Of a stretch of 64,000 nucleotides of DNA, positions 16,771 through 27,604 are shown one piece after another; the stretch's first letter is position 1; each line of letters starts with the position of its first letter. The stretch is from Nitrosomonas sp. JL21 (GTDB lineage: Bacteria > Pseudomonadota > Gammaproteobacteria > Burkholderiales > Nitrosomonadaceae): positions 1 through 64,000 of the forward strand of contig NZ_QRCB01000015.1 in assembly GCF_009833095.1 (NCBI RefSeq). The letters run 5' to 3'. Below the pieces are notes generated by a model that worked only from the letters and a program-made list of their open reading frames with translations, had not been told where the DNA came from and did no database searches. Both the position numbers and the translations under genes were made by a program.

Positions 16771-17496
16771 CTAATGAATATCTTTCCAATATTCTTTTTT
16801 CAAGAGATAAGCAAGTCCTAAGAAACCAAACAGAAAAATCATTACTTCGATCCCCAGTTTTTTTCGTTCATTAGCGTGAGGCTCGCCGAGGTAGACTAAA
16901 TAGTTTACCAAATCGCCGACAAACTTATCATAATCCGCCTTAGTCAATTGACCCGGCTGATCCAGGACCAAGCTTTTTTGATCGCCTTTCTCCGATGTTT
17001 TAACCACTAGCTTTTGGTTTCCTTGTAATTCATATAGAACGTGCGGCATAGCAGCGCGATCGAACACCAGATTATTCCAGCCGGTTCCGGTCGCGTCATC
17101 ACGATAGAATGCTCGTAAATAGGTATACAGCCAATCTGCGCCACGAGAGCGAGCAATCACTGATAAATCCGGCGGCACTACCCCGAACCATTCTTCACCT
17201 TCTTTCTTACGCATGGCTGACTGCATCAGGTCACCGACTTTTTGCCCGGTGAAAACCAGTTTCTCAAGAATCTCTTCATTCGTATAACCGATATCACGAT
17301 GACGGTTATAACGCATATAGCTCGCACCATGGCACGTTAAACAGTAATTAACGAAGGTTTCGGCGCCACGCTTCAGCGACGCGTCATCGGTAATATCAAC
17401 TGGGGCTCGATCCAACGGCATGCCTGGCTCACTAGCAATCACACTGAATGAAGCCGTGCTCAATAAGATTAATAATGCTATCGTTATTTTCTTCAT
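16771..17496 (-). CDS. petC: Cytochrome c1 of the bc1 complex
   Basis: The 241-residue protein has an N-terminal signal sequence (about 1-21), one haem c motif CLTCHG near residue 54, the ARYNR-like MRYNRH block, and a C-terminal membrane anchor (VMIFLFGFLGLAYLL) followed by KKEYWKDIH. It passes electrons from the Rieske protein to soluble cytochrome c on the periplasmic side. It follows petB by two bases, so petABC is one operon. Confidence 0.92.
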   Translation of the reverse strand: MKKITIALLILLSTASFSVIASEPGMPLDRAPVDITDDASLKRGAETFVNYCLTCHGASYMRYNRHRDIGYTNEEILEKLVFTGQKVGDLMQSAMRKKEGEEWFGVVPPDLSVIARSRGADWLYTYLRAFYRDDATGTGWNNLVFDRAAMPHVLYELQGNQKLVVKTSEKGDQKSLVLDQPGQLTKADYDKFVGDLVNYLVYLGEPHANERKKLGIEVMIFLFGFLGLAYLLKKEYWKDIH

Positions 17497-17499
17497 TTT

Positions 17500-18747
17500 T
17501 TACTCTTTTAGTCTTTTTGGCTCAGGTTTCGTTTTGTCTATTTTGCTATACCAAGGCATCAAGATAAAGAAAGCAAAATAGATGACTGTAAAGATTTGCG
17601 CTAACAAGGTATACAGCGGGGTCGGCGATTTAGTCCCCAACCACCCGAGCACAAAAAAGCTGATCACAAAAAGTGTCAAGGCTATTTTAAATAAGGGTCC
17701 TTTATAGCGTATCGACTTAACCGGACTCCTGTCCAACCAAGGTAAAAAACAGAAAATGACAACTGAGCCAGCCATCAGTATAACGCCCCACAATTTCGCG
17801 TCGATTCCCAGAAAATTCACTGTTACTGCCCTCAGCATCGAGTAGTAAGGAGTGAAATACCAAACAGGCGCAATATGATCTGGAGTCTGCAACGTATTAG
17901 CTGGGATGAAATTATTATATTCAAGGAAATACCCGCCCATTTCAGGCGCGAAGAAAATAATTCCACAAAACACCATCAGAAAGACAACGACACCAACAAT
18001 ATCCTTCACCGTGTAATAGGGATGAAAAGGAATACCATCAACCGGTATGCCAGTGGATGGATTTTTGTTTTCTTTAATTTCGATGCCGTCAGGATTATTT
18101 GAGCCCGTTTCGTGTAAGGCCAGAATGTGCACAAACACCAACACGAGTAAAATAAGAGGCAAGGTCACGACATGATAAGCAAAGAAGCGATTCAGAGCAG
18201 CGTCGGAAAGAGTGAAGTCACCCAATAGCCACTGCTGTAATATTTCACCGACGCTTGGAATGGCGCCAAACATACTGACAATCACTTGCGCCCCCCAGTA
18301 AGACATTTGTCCCCAAGGTAAAATATAGCCAGTAAATGCCAAGCTCATCAACACGAAAAATATACACATTCCCACCAGCCACAGAAGCTCACGCGGTTTC
18401 CGATAAGAACCGTACATCATTCCACGGAACATGTGCAGATAAACAACGACAAAAAACATGGATGCGCCGGTCGAATGCATGTAGCGAATCAACCATCCAT
18501 AATCTACATCACGCATGATATATTCAACGGATGCAAAGGCTTGGCTCGCATCCGGTTTGTAGTTCATGGTCAGAAAAATACCGGTCAACAATTGATTGAC
18601 CAATACCAGTAAAGCTAAAGAACCGAAAAAATACCAGAAGTTGAAATTTTTTGGCGCATAGTATTCGGAAAGGTGTGCTTTCCAGTTGGATGTTAATGGA
18701 AATCGCTTATCGATCCATCCAATCATTGAATTAAATAAGTTACTCAT
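17500..18747 (-). CDS. petB: Cytochrome b of the bc1 complex
   Basis: The 415-residue polytopic protein has the paired haem-ligand helices (YMHSTGASMFFVVVYLHMFR and YHVVTLPLILLVLVFVH), the conserved GYILPWGQMSYWGA loop and the Qo-site motif, which reads PVWY near residue 294 instead of the mitochondrial PEWY. It carries both b haems and the quinol and quinone sites of the proton-pumping Q cycle. It lies directly after petA and before petC. Confidence 0.95.
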   Translation of the reverse strand: MSNLFNSMIGWIDKRFPLTSNWKAHLSEYYAPKNFNFWYFFGSLALLVLVNQLLTGIFLTMNYKPDASQAFASVEYIMRDVDYGWLIRYMHSTGASMFFVVVYLHMFRGMMYGSYRKPRELLWLVGMCIFFVLMSLAFTGYILPWGQMSYWGAQVIVSMFGAIPSVGEILQQWLLGDFTLSDAALNRFFAYHVVTLPLILLVLVFVHILALHETGSNNPDGIEIKENKNPSTGIPVDGIPFHPYYTVKDIVGVVVFLMVFCGIIFFAPEMGGYFLEYNNFIPANTLQTPDHIAPVWYFTPYYSMLRAVTVNFLGIDAKLWGVILMAGSVVIFCFLPWLDRSPVKSIRYKGPLFKIALTLFVISFFVLGWLGTKSPTPLYTLLAQIFTVIYFAFFILMPWYSKIDKTKPEPKRLKE

Positions 18748-19362
18748 TTACGCAGATCCCTCGCTTTCAGATCCAATTAAAAGACGGTTATCACTCAAAT
18801 ATACATGAGGAGGCACAACCAAATTGGTTGGAGCCGGCACATGTTTATACACACGCCCAGCCAGATCAAACTTTGACCCATGACATGGACAGAAAAAACC
18901 ACCTAACCAATCGGGACCCAAATCTGCCGGAGCCACGTCTTTTCTAAATACCGGCGAGCAACCTAAATGAGTGCACACCCCCTCTGTAACAAAAATTTCT
19001 GGTTTGATTGAACGGGTGCGATTTTTGGCATAGTCCGGCTGCTGTTTTTTTTCAGAAGTGGGGTCCGCAAGATCGCCTTCCACCTTCTCAAGACTCGCCA
19101 GCATGTCAGGAGTGCGATTCAGAACCCACACCACTCTTCCACGCCATTCAACCATTAATAGCATGCCCGGTTCAAGTTTCGAAATGTCGACCTCTACTGG
19201 CGCACCGGCTGCTTTTGCACGCTCGCTAGGCATCATACTCAATAAAAAAGGCGTTGCAATCGCAACGCCTGCAATTCCCCCTGCTACTGAAGTCGCAGCG
19301 ACTAAAAACTTCCTTCTGCCACTCATCTCATCATCAATGCTGAAACTATCTGCCATATTCAA
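18748..19362 (-). CDS. petA: Rieske iron-sulfur protein of the bc1 complex
   Basis: The 204-residue protein has a twin-arginine type N-terminal anchor (GRRKFLVAATSVAGG) and the Rieske cluster motifs CTHLGC and CPCHGSKFD, with the two Cys and two His needed for the [2Fe-2S] cluster. It accepts electrons from quinol at cytochrome b and hands them to cytochrome c1. Its stop abuts the petB start. It is the first gene of petABC. Confidence 0.95.
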   Translation of the reverse strand: MNMADSFSIDDEMSGRRKFLVAATSVAGGIAGVAIATPFLLSMMPSERAKAAGAPVEVDISKLEPGMLLMVEWRGRVVWVLNRTPDMLASLEKVEGDLADPTSEKKQQPDYAKNRTRSIKPEIFVTEGVCTHLGCSPVFRKDVAPADLGPDWLGGFFCPCHGSKFDLAGRVYKHVPAPTNLVVPPHVYLSDNRLLIGSESEGSA

Positions 19363-19656
19363 CTATTCCATCAGTAATTTTTTATGAAAATTTAAACCTA
19401 CAACGATAATTTACTTTATTCTCAATGAATTCCGCTCAAAATTCTGAAAAAACTTATGATTTTTTTGAAGCGCGCAGTATAACATAACCATTCTGTGATT
19501 ATTGAGAATAACAAAAAGTATTTTTGTAGCTTTATTATTTTTATGACTTACCTTCTCAATAATTTATTGAGAAGTCAACGATTTTATCCTTACTTCATAT
19601 CGCAACACATTTAAGCAAGCACCGATTGAGCGATGTGTAGCGACCATTGCCAAGAA

Positions 19657-22389
19657 TTATTTAATCTTGCCATGGCATTGCTTATATTTTTTGCCCGATC
19701 CGCAGGGGCAGGGTTGATTACGCCCCACTTTATCGCTGTGGCGCACGAACGGCTGCGGTACTCTACCAGCCGTATCATCACCCGCATCCTCTTCTTCCAT
19801 TACATCCTGATAATCAGCATGATGAAACTGCACATTCTCAGGCGCCTTCATGGTTTCCGTAACCGCCTCGACCTGTTGCTCACTTTGAATTTGAACCGTC
19901 AGCAATATCTTGGTGACTTCATTCTTGATTTCTTCAAGCATCGTGGTGAACAACTCAAAAGCTTCACGTTTATATTCCTGTTTAGGATTCTTCTGAGCAT
20001 AACCCCGCAAATGAATACCTTGGCGCAGATGATCCAATGCCGCCAAATGTTCTCTCCAGTGTGAATCCAAGCTTTGCAGCATCACTGCCCGCTCATAATG
20101 ATGCATCACTTCTGCGCCCACAGTGTTCACCTTAGTCTGATAGTGCTCATTAGCCTGATCCAAGATGCGCTGAAACAAATTTTCCTCATGCAATTCAGGA
20201 TCCTCTTTCAACCAGTGCTCAATGGGAAAATGCAACTGGTATTCCGAAGCTAGCGTTTTCTCCAAACCAGCCACATCCCATTGCTCTTCGACACTTCCTG
20301 GCGGGATGAATTGACCGAATACGCTATCCAGAACGCTTTCGCGGATGGCAATGATGGTTTCGGAAATATCCTGTTCCGCCTCCAATAATTCATTGCGCTG
20401 CTGGTAAATAACATTTCGCTGATCATTGGCGACATCATCGTATTCCAGCAATTGCTTCCGCATATCGAAATTTCTTGCTTCCACTTTTCGTTGGGCATTT
20501 TCAATAGCTCGAGTCACCCAGGGATGTTCAATGGCTTCTCCCTCGGGCATTTTAAGGCGCGTCATGATATTGGCCACGCGATCCGATGCAAAGATCCGCA
20601 GCAATGGATCTTCCAGCGACAGATAGAATCGGCTGGAACCAGGATCGCCTTGCCTTCCGGAACGTCCACGCAATTGATTATCTACTCTGCGCGATTCATG
20701 CCGTTCAGTTCCGATGATATGCAATCCACCCTTGTTGAGAACCTCTTCATGGGTAATTTTCCATTGCTGATTCAAATTTTCTATGCTTTTTTCCTTAGCT
20801 TCTTCACTCAGCTTTTCGTCATGCCGGATGCGTTCAATTTCCGGCTCCGGATTTCCTCCCAGGACAATGTCGGTTCCGCGACCAGCCATGTTGGTTGCGA
20901 TAGTGATCATCTTAGGCCGTCCAGCTTGTGCAACAATGCTCGCTTCACCCGCATGCTGTTTCGCATTCAAAACCTGATGCGGCAACTTTTCCCGCTCCAG
21001 CAGTTTGGAAAGCAGCTCATTATTTTCAATCGACGTGGTGCCTACCAGCACCGGTTGGCCACGCTCATAGCATTCCTTGATACCTTCGATGATCGCGTTA
21101 TTTTTTTCCTTCGTAGTTCGAAACACCAGATCCATGCGATCTTCACGGATCATGGGCCGGTGAGTAGGAATAATGACGGTTTCAAGGCCATAGATCTGCT
21201 GAAACTCGGCAGCTTCGGTATCGGCCGTACCCGTCATACCGGATAATTTCTGATACATACGAAAATAGTTCTGGAACGTAATCGAAGCGAGTGTCTGATT
21301 TTCCTTCTGAATAGGCACACCTTCTTTCGCCTCGACAGCTTGATGCAATCCATCGGACCAACGGCGACCAGCCATTAACCGACCAGTAAACTCGTCAACG
21401 ATGACGACTTCACCATTTTGGACGACATAATGCTGATCCAGAAAATAAAGACTATGAGCGCGCAAGCCGGCATTCAAATGATGAATCAGATTAATGTGCG
21501 CAGGATCATACAAACTGGCTCCCGCCTTTAATAAACCAGCTTTATCAAGCAATTCTTCGGCATGTTCAAAGCCGGCTTCACTCATGGTGACTTGATGCGT
21601 CTTTTCATCCACGCTGTAATCACCTGGACCATCCTCAGTCTCTTGTCGAATCAATTTAGGAATCAGGGTATTGATACGAACATAAATCTCGGTATCACCT
21701 TCCGCCTGACCGGAAATAATCAAAGGTGTCCGTGCTTCATCAATCAGGATCGAGTCGACTTCATCGACGATGGCAAAATTGAGCACGCGTTGCGCGCGCT
21801 CGAGCGGATGCGTCACCATGTTGTCACGCAAGTAATCAAAGCCATACTCGTTATTAGTGCCGTATGTAATGTCTGCAGCATACGCGGCTTGCTTGTCATT
21901 ATGAGGCATCTGCGCATAAATGACCCCGACGCTCATGCCAAGAAATTGATAAATTTTTCCCATCCACTCAGCATCGCGCTTTGCCAAGTAGTCATTTACA
22001 GTCACAATATGCACGCCTTTGCCGGATAAAGCATTCAGATAGGCCGGCAACGTCGCCATGAGCGTTTTACCCTCGCCGGTTCGCATCTCGGCAATTTTTC
22101 CTTCATGCAATACCATGCCGCCGATGAGTTGCACATCAAAATGACGCATCTCCAGAACGCGCTTGCCCACTTCACGTACAACGGCGAATGCTTCAGGCAG
22201 GATGGCACTGAGTTCTTCTCCAGCTTGGACGCGTTGCTTGAATTCATCTGTTTTGGCCCGTAACTCAGTATCCGATAGATCAGCCATCGTAGATTCCAAG
22301 TCATTAATGACGCGGACGGTTTGAGAATACTGCTTGACTAATCGGTCATTACGGCTACCAAAGATTTTTTTAAATAAATTACTAAGCAT
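19657..22389 (-). CDS. secA: Preprotein translocase ATPase SecA
   Basis: The 910-residue protein is full length. It has Walker [17 protein letters not shown] near residue 100, the [13 protein letters not shown] Walker B region, the peptide-crosslinking domain, the second nucleotide domain with [18 protein letters not shown] and [13 protein letters not shown], and a C-terminal zinc motif [14 protein letters not shown] for SecB and lipid contact. It drives export through SecYEG in the inner membrane. About 290 bases separate it from the M23 gene upstream. Confidence 0.97.
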   Translation of the reverse strand: MLSNLFKKIFGSRNDRLVKQYSQTVRVINDLESTMADLSDTELRAKTDEFKQRVQAGEELSAILPEAFAVVREVGKRVLEMRHFDVQLIGGMVLHEGKIAEMRTGEGKTLMATLPAYLNALSGKGVHIVTVNDYLAKRDAEWMGKIYQFLGMSVGVIYAQMPHNDKQAAYAADITYGTNNEYGFDYLRDNMVTHPLERAQRVLNFAIVDEVDSILIDEARTPLIISGQAEGDTEIYVRINTLIPKLIRQETEDGPGDYSVDEKTHQVTMSEAGFEHAEELLDKAGLLKAGASLYDPAHINLIHHLNAGLRAHSLYFLDQHYVVQNGEVVIVDEFTGRLMAGRRWSDGLHQAVEAKEGVPIQKENQTLASITFQNYFRMYQKLSGMTGTADTEAAEFQQIYGLETVIIPTHRPMIREDRMDLVFRTTKEKNNAIIEGIKECYERGQPVLVGTTSIENNELLSKLLEREKLPHQVLNAKQHAGEASIVAQAGRPKMITIATNMAGRGTDIVLGGNPEPEIERIRHDEKLSEEAKEKSIENLNQQWKITHEEVLNKGGLHIIGTERHESRRVDNQLRGRSGRQGDPGSSRFYLSLEDPLLRIFASDRVANIMTRLKMPEGEAIEHPWVTRAIENAQRKVEARNFDMRKQLLEYDDVANDQRNVIYQQRNELLEAEQDISETIIAIRESVLDSVFGQFIPPGSVEEQWDVAGLEKTLASEYQLHFPIEHWLKEDPELHEENLFQRILDQANEHYQTKVNTVGAEVMHHYERAVMLQSLDSHWREHLAALDHLRQGIHLRGYAQKNPKQEYKREAFELFTTMLEEIKNEVTKILLTVQIQSEQQVEAVTETMKAPENVQFHHADYQDVMEEEDAGDDTAGRVPQPFVRHSDKVGRNQPCPCGSGKKYKQCHGKIK

Positions 22390-22681
22390 AAAGTCCTAAG
22401 ATTCTGTTTAAACAATAGCTATGGCTGGGGAGAGATTTTACCGCGTCCACATCAATATCAACAATGGCTTAAATTCAATGATCCTATCCGCTAGCATCAA
22501 ACACTGTTGATCAAGCGCTCGCAACACCTGATCATGAGCAAAACTTCTATATTGTAAAGGAAAATGCGTTGAATCGGACTCAACATGCTTTTTCCTTCGA
22601 TCTCATTCTAAGCATGCCAACTCCAATTTTGCCTTTCTGATCACGCCGCTCGTTAACTTCGAAGAGCGTCTAACCTTGGAT

Positions 22682-23599
22682 TTAATGTGTCTTTTTCAAG
22701 AATCTGGATGGATTCAATGACTTATCTTTGTGCCTGATTTCAAAATGCAGATGCGGTCCGGTAGAGCGTCCGGTATTACCTACTTCAGCTATTTTCTGTC
22801 CCTGCAGTACCACCTGCCCAAGCTCCACCAAACGCTTTGAGGCGTGTGCATAACGACTTATCAACTCATCCCCATGATCGATCTCGATCATATTACCATA
22901 TTCAGGATGGCGATCCGAAAAGACCACGATACCACCGGCAGATGCTTTAATCGGTGTCCCGATTTCCGCGGAAAAATCGACGCCTTCATGGAATGCGCGC
23001 TTCCCGGTAAAAGGATCGAGCCGATAACCATAACCGGAAGAATACCAATCCGTCTCGATAGGCATTTCCGACGGCAAAACATATTTGCTCAACCGATCGT
23101 GGCGCAATAGTGAATCGAGGGCACTGAGCTTGTCCATTCTCTCCTCCAATACGTCGGATAATTCATGCAATTTATGACTGAACTCAGCAAAAGTCAGTGC
23201 TTCGGAAGAAAAGGCACTATGCGCCCCTCCCTGTCCCGGTAATTCATTAAAGAGAAGATCGCGGGATTCGATGCCGGTAGATTCCGCCAGACGCTCACCC
23301 AGGGCATCCAAACGTAACAGGTGCGCCTGCATCTGGCCCAATTTACTGGCCATGATATTTAGATTGTCTTGCAGATGGGTTTGGATCTTTTGGTGCCTTT
23401 CTTCCTGAGGATTCACCAGCAAGGCTCGTAGAAAGGGATCCTGGATCCGGTCCGCATAGCGTAGCGAAACAAAATTCAAGCTCAACGCGAACATCAGAAC
23501 GATGAGTAGAAAAACACCTATGAATAAGGTAATGTGCTTTCCAGTTAAAGAGATTTTTCGTGCACGTTCTGATTTATTTGAAATAAAAATAATATTCAT
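22682..23599 (-). CDS. M23-family peptidase, periplasmic murein hydrolase-like
   Basis: The 305-residue protein has one N-terminal membrane anchor (about 20-45), a coiled-coil stretch (about 75-165) and a C-terminal M23/LytM domain (about 190-300) with the zinc-site motifs HEGVDFS and HLHFEI, so the metal site looks intact. Such proteins cut peptidoglycan peptides or activate other hydrolases at the septum or envelope. It lies upstream of secA, a common betaproteobacterial order, and diverges from the DUF721 gene 32 bases away. Confidence 0.9.
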   Translation of the reverse strand: MNIIFISNKSERARKISLTGKHITLFIGVFLLIVLMFALSLNFVSLRYADRIQDPFLRALLVNPQEERHQKIQTHLQDNLNIMASKLGQMQAHLLRLDALGERLAESTGIESRDLLFNELPGQGGAHSAFSSEALTFAEFSHKLHELSDVLEERMDKLSALDSLLRHDRLSKYVLPSEMPIETDWYSSGYGYRLDPFTGKRAFHEGVDFSAEIGTPIKASAGGIVVFSDRHPEYGNMIEIDHGDELISRYAHASKRLVELGQVVLQGQKIAEVGNTGRSTGPHLHFEIRHKDKSLNPSRFLKKTH

Positions 23600-23631
23600 A
23601 GTTAGTATTCCTGGATAATTTTGTAATACCC

Positions 23632-24087
23632 ATGACCTCTTATAAAGTGAATTCTTATCTAAAACGTCTTGAGAAAACGCCTGAATATGAAAATGTGTTC
23701 TCTCTGGCTCACCAATTACATTCGAATCAATTATTATTTTCCCAGTTAGTTCCAGCCCATTTAGCGCCGCACTGCACGGTGGGACGAATCACGCAGGGTA
23801 AATTGACGGTAATGGCCGAAAATGGAGCTATAGCACATAAGCTCAAGCAGATTTCTCCATCGTTGTTGCTCAAGCTGCAGGAATTAGGTTGGGAAGTTAC
23901 TGCAATTCAATTTTTGGTGCAAGCATATCAGATGAACCAAAGCGCAAAACGACTGCCGCAGGAAAAACCGACCAAGGTGAAATTAAGTCAAACCGGTAAA
24001 GAGTGTCTGCGTCAGTTAGCAGCCACATTACCCAATTCCGAATTCAAAGATTCCATTACCTCTTTTCTAAAAAAGCACCAGGATTGA
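23632..24087 (+). CDS. DUF721 (DciA-like) protein
   Basis: The 151-residue protein carries the DUF721 core: LVPAHLAPHCTVGRITQGKL, LTVMAENGAIAHKLKQ and LLLKLQELGW. DciA in other bacteria loads the replicative helicase DnaB. Betaproteobacterial members near secA are often short and may be degenerate. This one has a helical C-terminal extension. Whether it is the helicase loader here is an inference from family membership. Confidence 0.75.
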   Translation: MTSYKVNSYLKRLEKTPEYENVFSLAHQLHSNQLLFSQLVPAHLAPHCTVGRITQGKLTVMAENGAIAHKLKQISPSLLLKLQELGWEVTAIQFLVQAYQMNQSAKRLPQEKPTKVKLSQTGKECLRQLAATLPNSEFKDSITSFLKKHQD

Positions 24088-24467
24088 AACAGTTCCTTGA
24101 GCTTAAAAACGCGAGGCTCATCATCAAACTTTGGTCGGGATAACATCGAGCGCTGGGTTCTTGTTCGCCACGAGACAGCGAAATACTTAATCAACCGGCA
24201 GCGACGCACCCGCGCTCCCCATGATTGACAATCCGATAAAGCCCTTCTTCTCCGTCATTGTCATATTACTAATGTATCAGAATCTTTTTAATTTCAATGA
24301 ATCGTATTGATCACTTCAGAATTTCTGGCACTATTGATAGTCTCGATTGTCTACTCGTTTTTTATCTTCACCAGACGTCTCGTATATAATGCAAAATTGT
24401 TGATCAGGTTGATAGGTACAAAACACATCGTTTCTGAATAGTATCTTAAACCTTACATTTTCAAATC
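24088..24467. other. Intergenic region before the RNase II-like gene
   Basis: This gap holds no gene I can support. A run of AT-rich sequence after 24250 probably contains the promoter for the downstream operon. I found no convincing terminator hairpin after the DUF721 gene. Confidence 0.3.
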
Positions 24468-24539
24468 ATGACTCATGCTCTCTCTATACAGCAACTTCGG
24501 ATTAACTATCCAACCCTATCTATAAAAACCATCCTATGA
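24468..24539 (+). CDS. Short upstream frame overlapping the RNase gene start
   Basis: This 23-residue frame (MTHALSIQQLRINYPTLSI, then KTIL and stop) ends in a TGA that overlaps the ATG of the RNase II-like gene at 24536. It could be a leader peptide coupling translation. Its opening also resembles the first residues of an ABC-transporter ATPase, so it could be a remnant. Evidence is only the overlap. Confidence 0.2.
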   Translation: MTHALSIQQLRINYPTLSIKTIL

Positions 24540-26389
24540 ATGTTTTTTATGAAGAAGCTGGATCTTTCAAGGTGGGCAGCATCCTAACCGACAACACTAC
24601 CTCCCTGCAGATAGAAGCAGTGCACGGCAAGCGGTCAAAAATCAAGACGTCATCAGTGCTATTTCGGTTTGATACCCCCCCCCTGGCTGAGTTCATGGGC
24701 CAGGTGCAAAAAGTGATCGATGAGCTGGATCCAAATTTCTTATGGGAATGCTGCGCGCAGAATACTGAATTTGCCAGCGATGAACTCGCTGCCGATTATT
24801 TCGGCCATAAACCGACTGCAATCGAAGCCGCCGCCATTCTACTGTTGCTGCAAAACGCGCCGATTTATTTTTACAAAAAAGGTCTGGGCCGATATAAGGC
24901 AGCGCCTCCTGATGCGCTCAAGGCCGCGCTGGCTGGACAGGAAAAGAAACGCTTACAGGCAGAGCAACAATCCCGCTATATCGCACAATTGAATGAATTC
25001 CTTTTGCCCGAAGAATTTAAACCACTGATCGGCCATTTGCTTTATAAGCCCGAGAAGAATTCTATTGAATGGAAAGCGCTTGAAACCGTCTGTTCAGAAA
25101 AAAAGCTCACTGTCGTCAAACTGATGGAGAAATGTGGTGCCATCCCTTCTACGCACGATTTTCATTTCAATCAATTCATATGGGAGCATTTTCCTGAGGG
25201 CACCGGGTTCAAAGGCTTGGAATCGTCACCCACCTTTGCAAATTTACCTGATCTACCCACTTCAGACGTGATCGCCTTCAGCATCGATGATGCTTCCACC
25301 ACTGAAATCGATGATGCTTTTTCCGTTACCCCGTTATCACTGGGAAGTTTTCGTATTGGGATTCATATTGCCGCCCCAGCATTGGGCATTGAACCGGAAT
25401 CGGCGCTGGACAAAATAGCCGCGGCGCGCCTTTCCACTGTCTATCTGCCAGGCAACAAAATAACCATGCTGCCTGACAGCATCATCAACCACTTCACCTT
25501 GACCGAAAACCGATTACAACCGGCCCTGTCCCTTTATCTTGACGTAGCCGATGATTTCACCGTGATCAAATGCGAAAGCCGCATCGAAAAAATCAGAGTC
25601 GCTACCAATTTGCGCAATAATTTGCTTGAACAGCATTTCAACGACCTCACATTAAACAAAGGCGACTTCGAGCACACTTACAGCAACGAATTGAGTCTAT
25701 TATGGAAATTTGCCTGCAAAATGGAAGCTCAGCGCGGCAAGACCAATGATAACAATGACAAGATTGACTATAATTTTGAGATTAAGGACGATCGTGTAAC
25801 GATTAGCGAACGCCGTCGCGGATCACCCATTGATAAAGTGGTGTCGGAACTCATGATTTATGTGAACACCGAATGGGGCAAACAACTCACGGAAGCAAGC
25901 ATTACCGGGATTTTTCGCAGCCAGTCGAACGGTAAGGTCAAGATGAGCACTTCACCCGCTCCTCACCAGGGATTGGGTGTTTCACAGTACACCTGGAGCA
26001 GTTCACCAATGAGGCGTTACGTCGATCTCATCAATCAGCGGCAAATCATCGCGTTATTGACAAAGGAAGCGCCTCCTTACCAAAAGGATAGTCACAGCCT
26101 CTTGGTCGCCATGCGCGATTTTGACGCAGCATATAATATTTATGGTGAATTTCAACGAGCGATGGAGCGGTACTGGTGCTTGCGCTGGTTGCTCCAAGAA
26201 AACATTCAGATCACGAATGCTCAGGTCATCAAAGAAAATATGGTGAAACTGGATCGCATCCCGCTGACGACACGCGTGCCATCATTACCCGATCTGGCAC
26301 CAGGCAGCTATGTTAAATTGAAAATATCCGAAATCGATCTTTTGGACCGGCACTTGCATGCAGAATTTCTGCAAAAAAATGAACCCTGA
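24536..26389 (+). CDS. RNB-domain exoribonuclease (RNase II family)
   Basis: The 617-residue protein has an N-terminal region with partial S1/OB character and the RNB catalytic domain (about 240-570). The acidic metal-binding cluster is visible as SIDDASTTEIDDAFSV near residues 249-264, with SQYTWSSSPMRRYVDLINQ later. The C-terminus has a short S1-like segment. Enzymes of this family degrade RNA 3' to 5' processively. It is shorter than E. coli RNase R and near RNase II. In many Betaproteobacteria this gene precedes tonB and aroE, as here. Confidence 0.85.
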   Translation: MNVFYEEAGSFKVGSILTDNTTSLQIEAVHGKRSKIKTSSVLFRFDTPPLAEFMGQVQKVIDELDPNFLWECCAQNTEFASDELAADYFGHKPTAIEAAAILLLLQNAPIYFYKKGLGRYKAAPPDALKAALAGQEKKRLQAEQQSRYIAQLNEFLLPEEFKPLIGHLLYKPEKNSIEWKALETVCSEKKLTVVKLMEKCGAIPSTHDFHFNQFIWEHFPEGTGFKGLESSPTFANLPDLPTSDVIAFSIDDASTTEIDDAFSVTPLSLGSFRIGIHIAAPALGIEPESALDKIAAARLSTVYLPGNKITMLPDSIINHFTLTENRLQPALSLYLDVADDFTVIKCESRIEKIRVATNLRNNLLEQHFNDLTLNKGDFEHTYSNELSLLWKFACKMEAQRGKTNDNNDKIDYNFEIKDDRVTISERRRGSPIDKVVSELMIYVNTEWGKQLTEASITGIFRSQSNGKVKMSTSPAPHQGLGVSQYTWSSSPMRRYVDLINQRQIIALLTKEAPPYQKDSHSLLVAMRDFDAAYNIYGEFQRAMERYWCLRWLLQENIQITNAQVIKENMVKLDRIPLTTRVPSLPDLAPGSYVKLKISEIDLLDRHLHAEFLQKNEP

Positions 26390-26647
26390 GGCAATTCTGG
26401 AAAACCTTGAAAAAAGCTGCCAGCAACAAACGGGGAAGCGAAAGCGGATGTGCATGAGCAATTCATGAATGATCAATGGGCAGGTTGAGCCTGATTTCAA
26501 TGTAGCCTGACTGAGTATGGTAGTTTTCCAGAATTTTATAACGCGGCCTGATCCCTATTATTGACAATCATATGACAAGAAAATAGTTGTTGCCTACAAT
26601 ACGGACTTTGCACTTCCAGGTACAACTTAATTTTTAAGGTTTGATTT

Positions 26648-27565
26648 TTGGCTGTGACTATTCCTATACACGATACTTCTTCGCTACTGGCCCGTAGTTA
26701 TCAATTTGCTCAAACCAATCGCCTAACCATGGCGATGTCGATCTCGTTATTGATTCATGTGATCGTCCTATGGGGAGTAACGTTTCAGTTCCCACAGCCC
26801 AAGCTCGATAAAATCGCCACCTCGCTCGAAGTCGTATTGGTCAACAACAAAACTCCCACTAAACCCACCAAAACTGACTTGCTTGCACCCGATAATCTGG
26901 ATGGGGGTGGAAATACCAATGATAACCGCCGCGCCAAAACTCCCTTTCCGGTATTACCCAAAAGTAAGCCGCTGTCGAAAGAGGCGGTCACGGAACAGAA
27001 AGTCAAGCAATTAGAGCAAGAAGCCAAAAAACTCATGACGGCTGTCAAGGATGCCAAGCCCATCGAGCAACCCAGCACACAGCAACAAGAAACTGAAAAT
27101 AAAGAACCCAACACTGAAACCAGCGATCTGTTACTGCGCAGTTTGGATATTGCCCGGTTGAGAGCCCAGATCGATCAGGATCATGATACTTATCAGAAAC
27201 GCCCTAAAAGAAAATTTGTCGGTGCACGTACCAAGGAATACCGTTTTGCACGTTACGTTGAAGACTGGCGCATGAAAGTGGAGCGCATCGGCAATTTGAA
27301 TTATCCCGAAGCCGCCAGAAAGGGCAAACTCTATGGAAATTTGCAGCTCACGGTCAGCATTCGCGCCGATGGTGGTCTCGAATCCATTGAGATCAACCGT
27401 TCATCGGGCGAAAAGATTCTCGACCAGGCAGCCATTAATATTGTAAAGCTAGCCGGTCAGAATGGTTTTGCACCATTTCCACCGGATATCCGTCAAGACA
27501 CCGATATTCTGCATATTACCCGCACTTGGATATTTGCACCTTCCGACATGCTATTGAGCCAATAA
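26648..27565 (+). CDS. TonB-family energy transducer
   Basis: The 305-residue protein starts at a TTG preceded by TAAGG eight bases upstream. It has one N-terminal membrane anchor (SISLLIHVIVLWGVTFQF), a proline- and lysine-rich middle, a coiled-coil part (QLEQEAKKLMTAVKDAK) and a C-terminal TonB domain (about 215-300; RIGNLNYPEAARKGKLYG, LTVSIRADGGLESIEI). TonB links the proton gradient to outer-membrane receptors. No exbB or exbD lies beside it. The start could also be the GTG two codons later. Confidence 0.85.
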   Translation: MAVTIPIHDTSSLLARSYQFAQTNRLTMAMSISLLIHVIVLWGVTFQFPQPKLDKIATSLEVVLVNNKTPTKPTKTDLLAPDNLDGGGNTNDNRRAKTPFPVLPKSKPLSKEAVTEQKVKQLEQEAKKLMTAVKDAKPIEQPSTQQQETENKEPNTETSDLLLRSLDIARLRAQIDQDHDTYQKRPKRKFVGARTKEYRFARYVEDWRMKVERIGNLNYPEAARKGKLYGNLQLTVSIRADGGLESIEINRSSGEKILDQAAINIVKLAGQNGFAPFPPDIRQDTDILHITRTWIFAPSDMLLSQ

Positions 27566-27604
27566 CCCTCTCTACTCATTCCGCCACCTCCTGATTCTAA
27601 ACCG

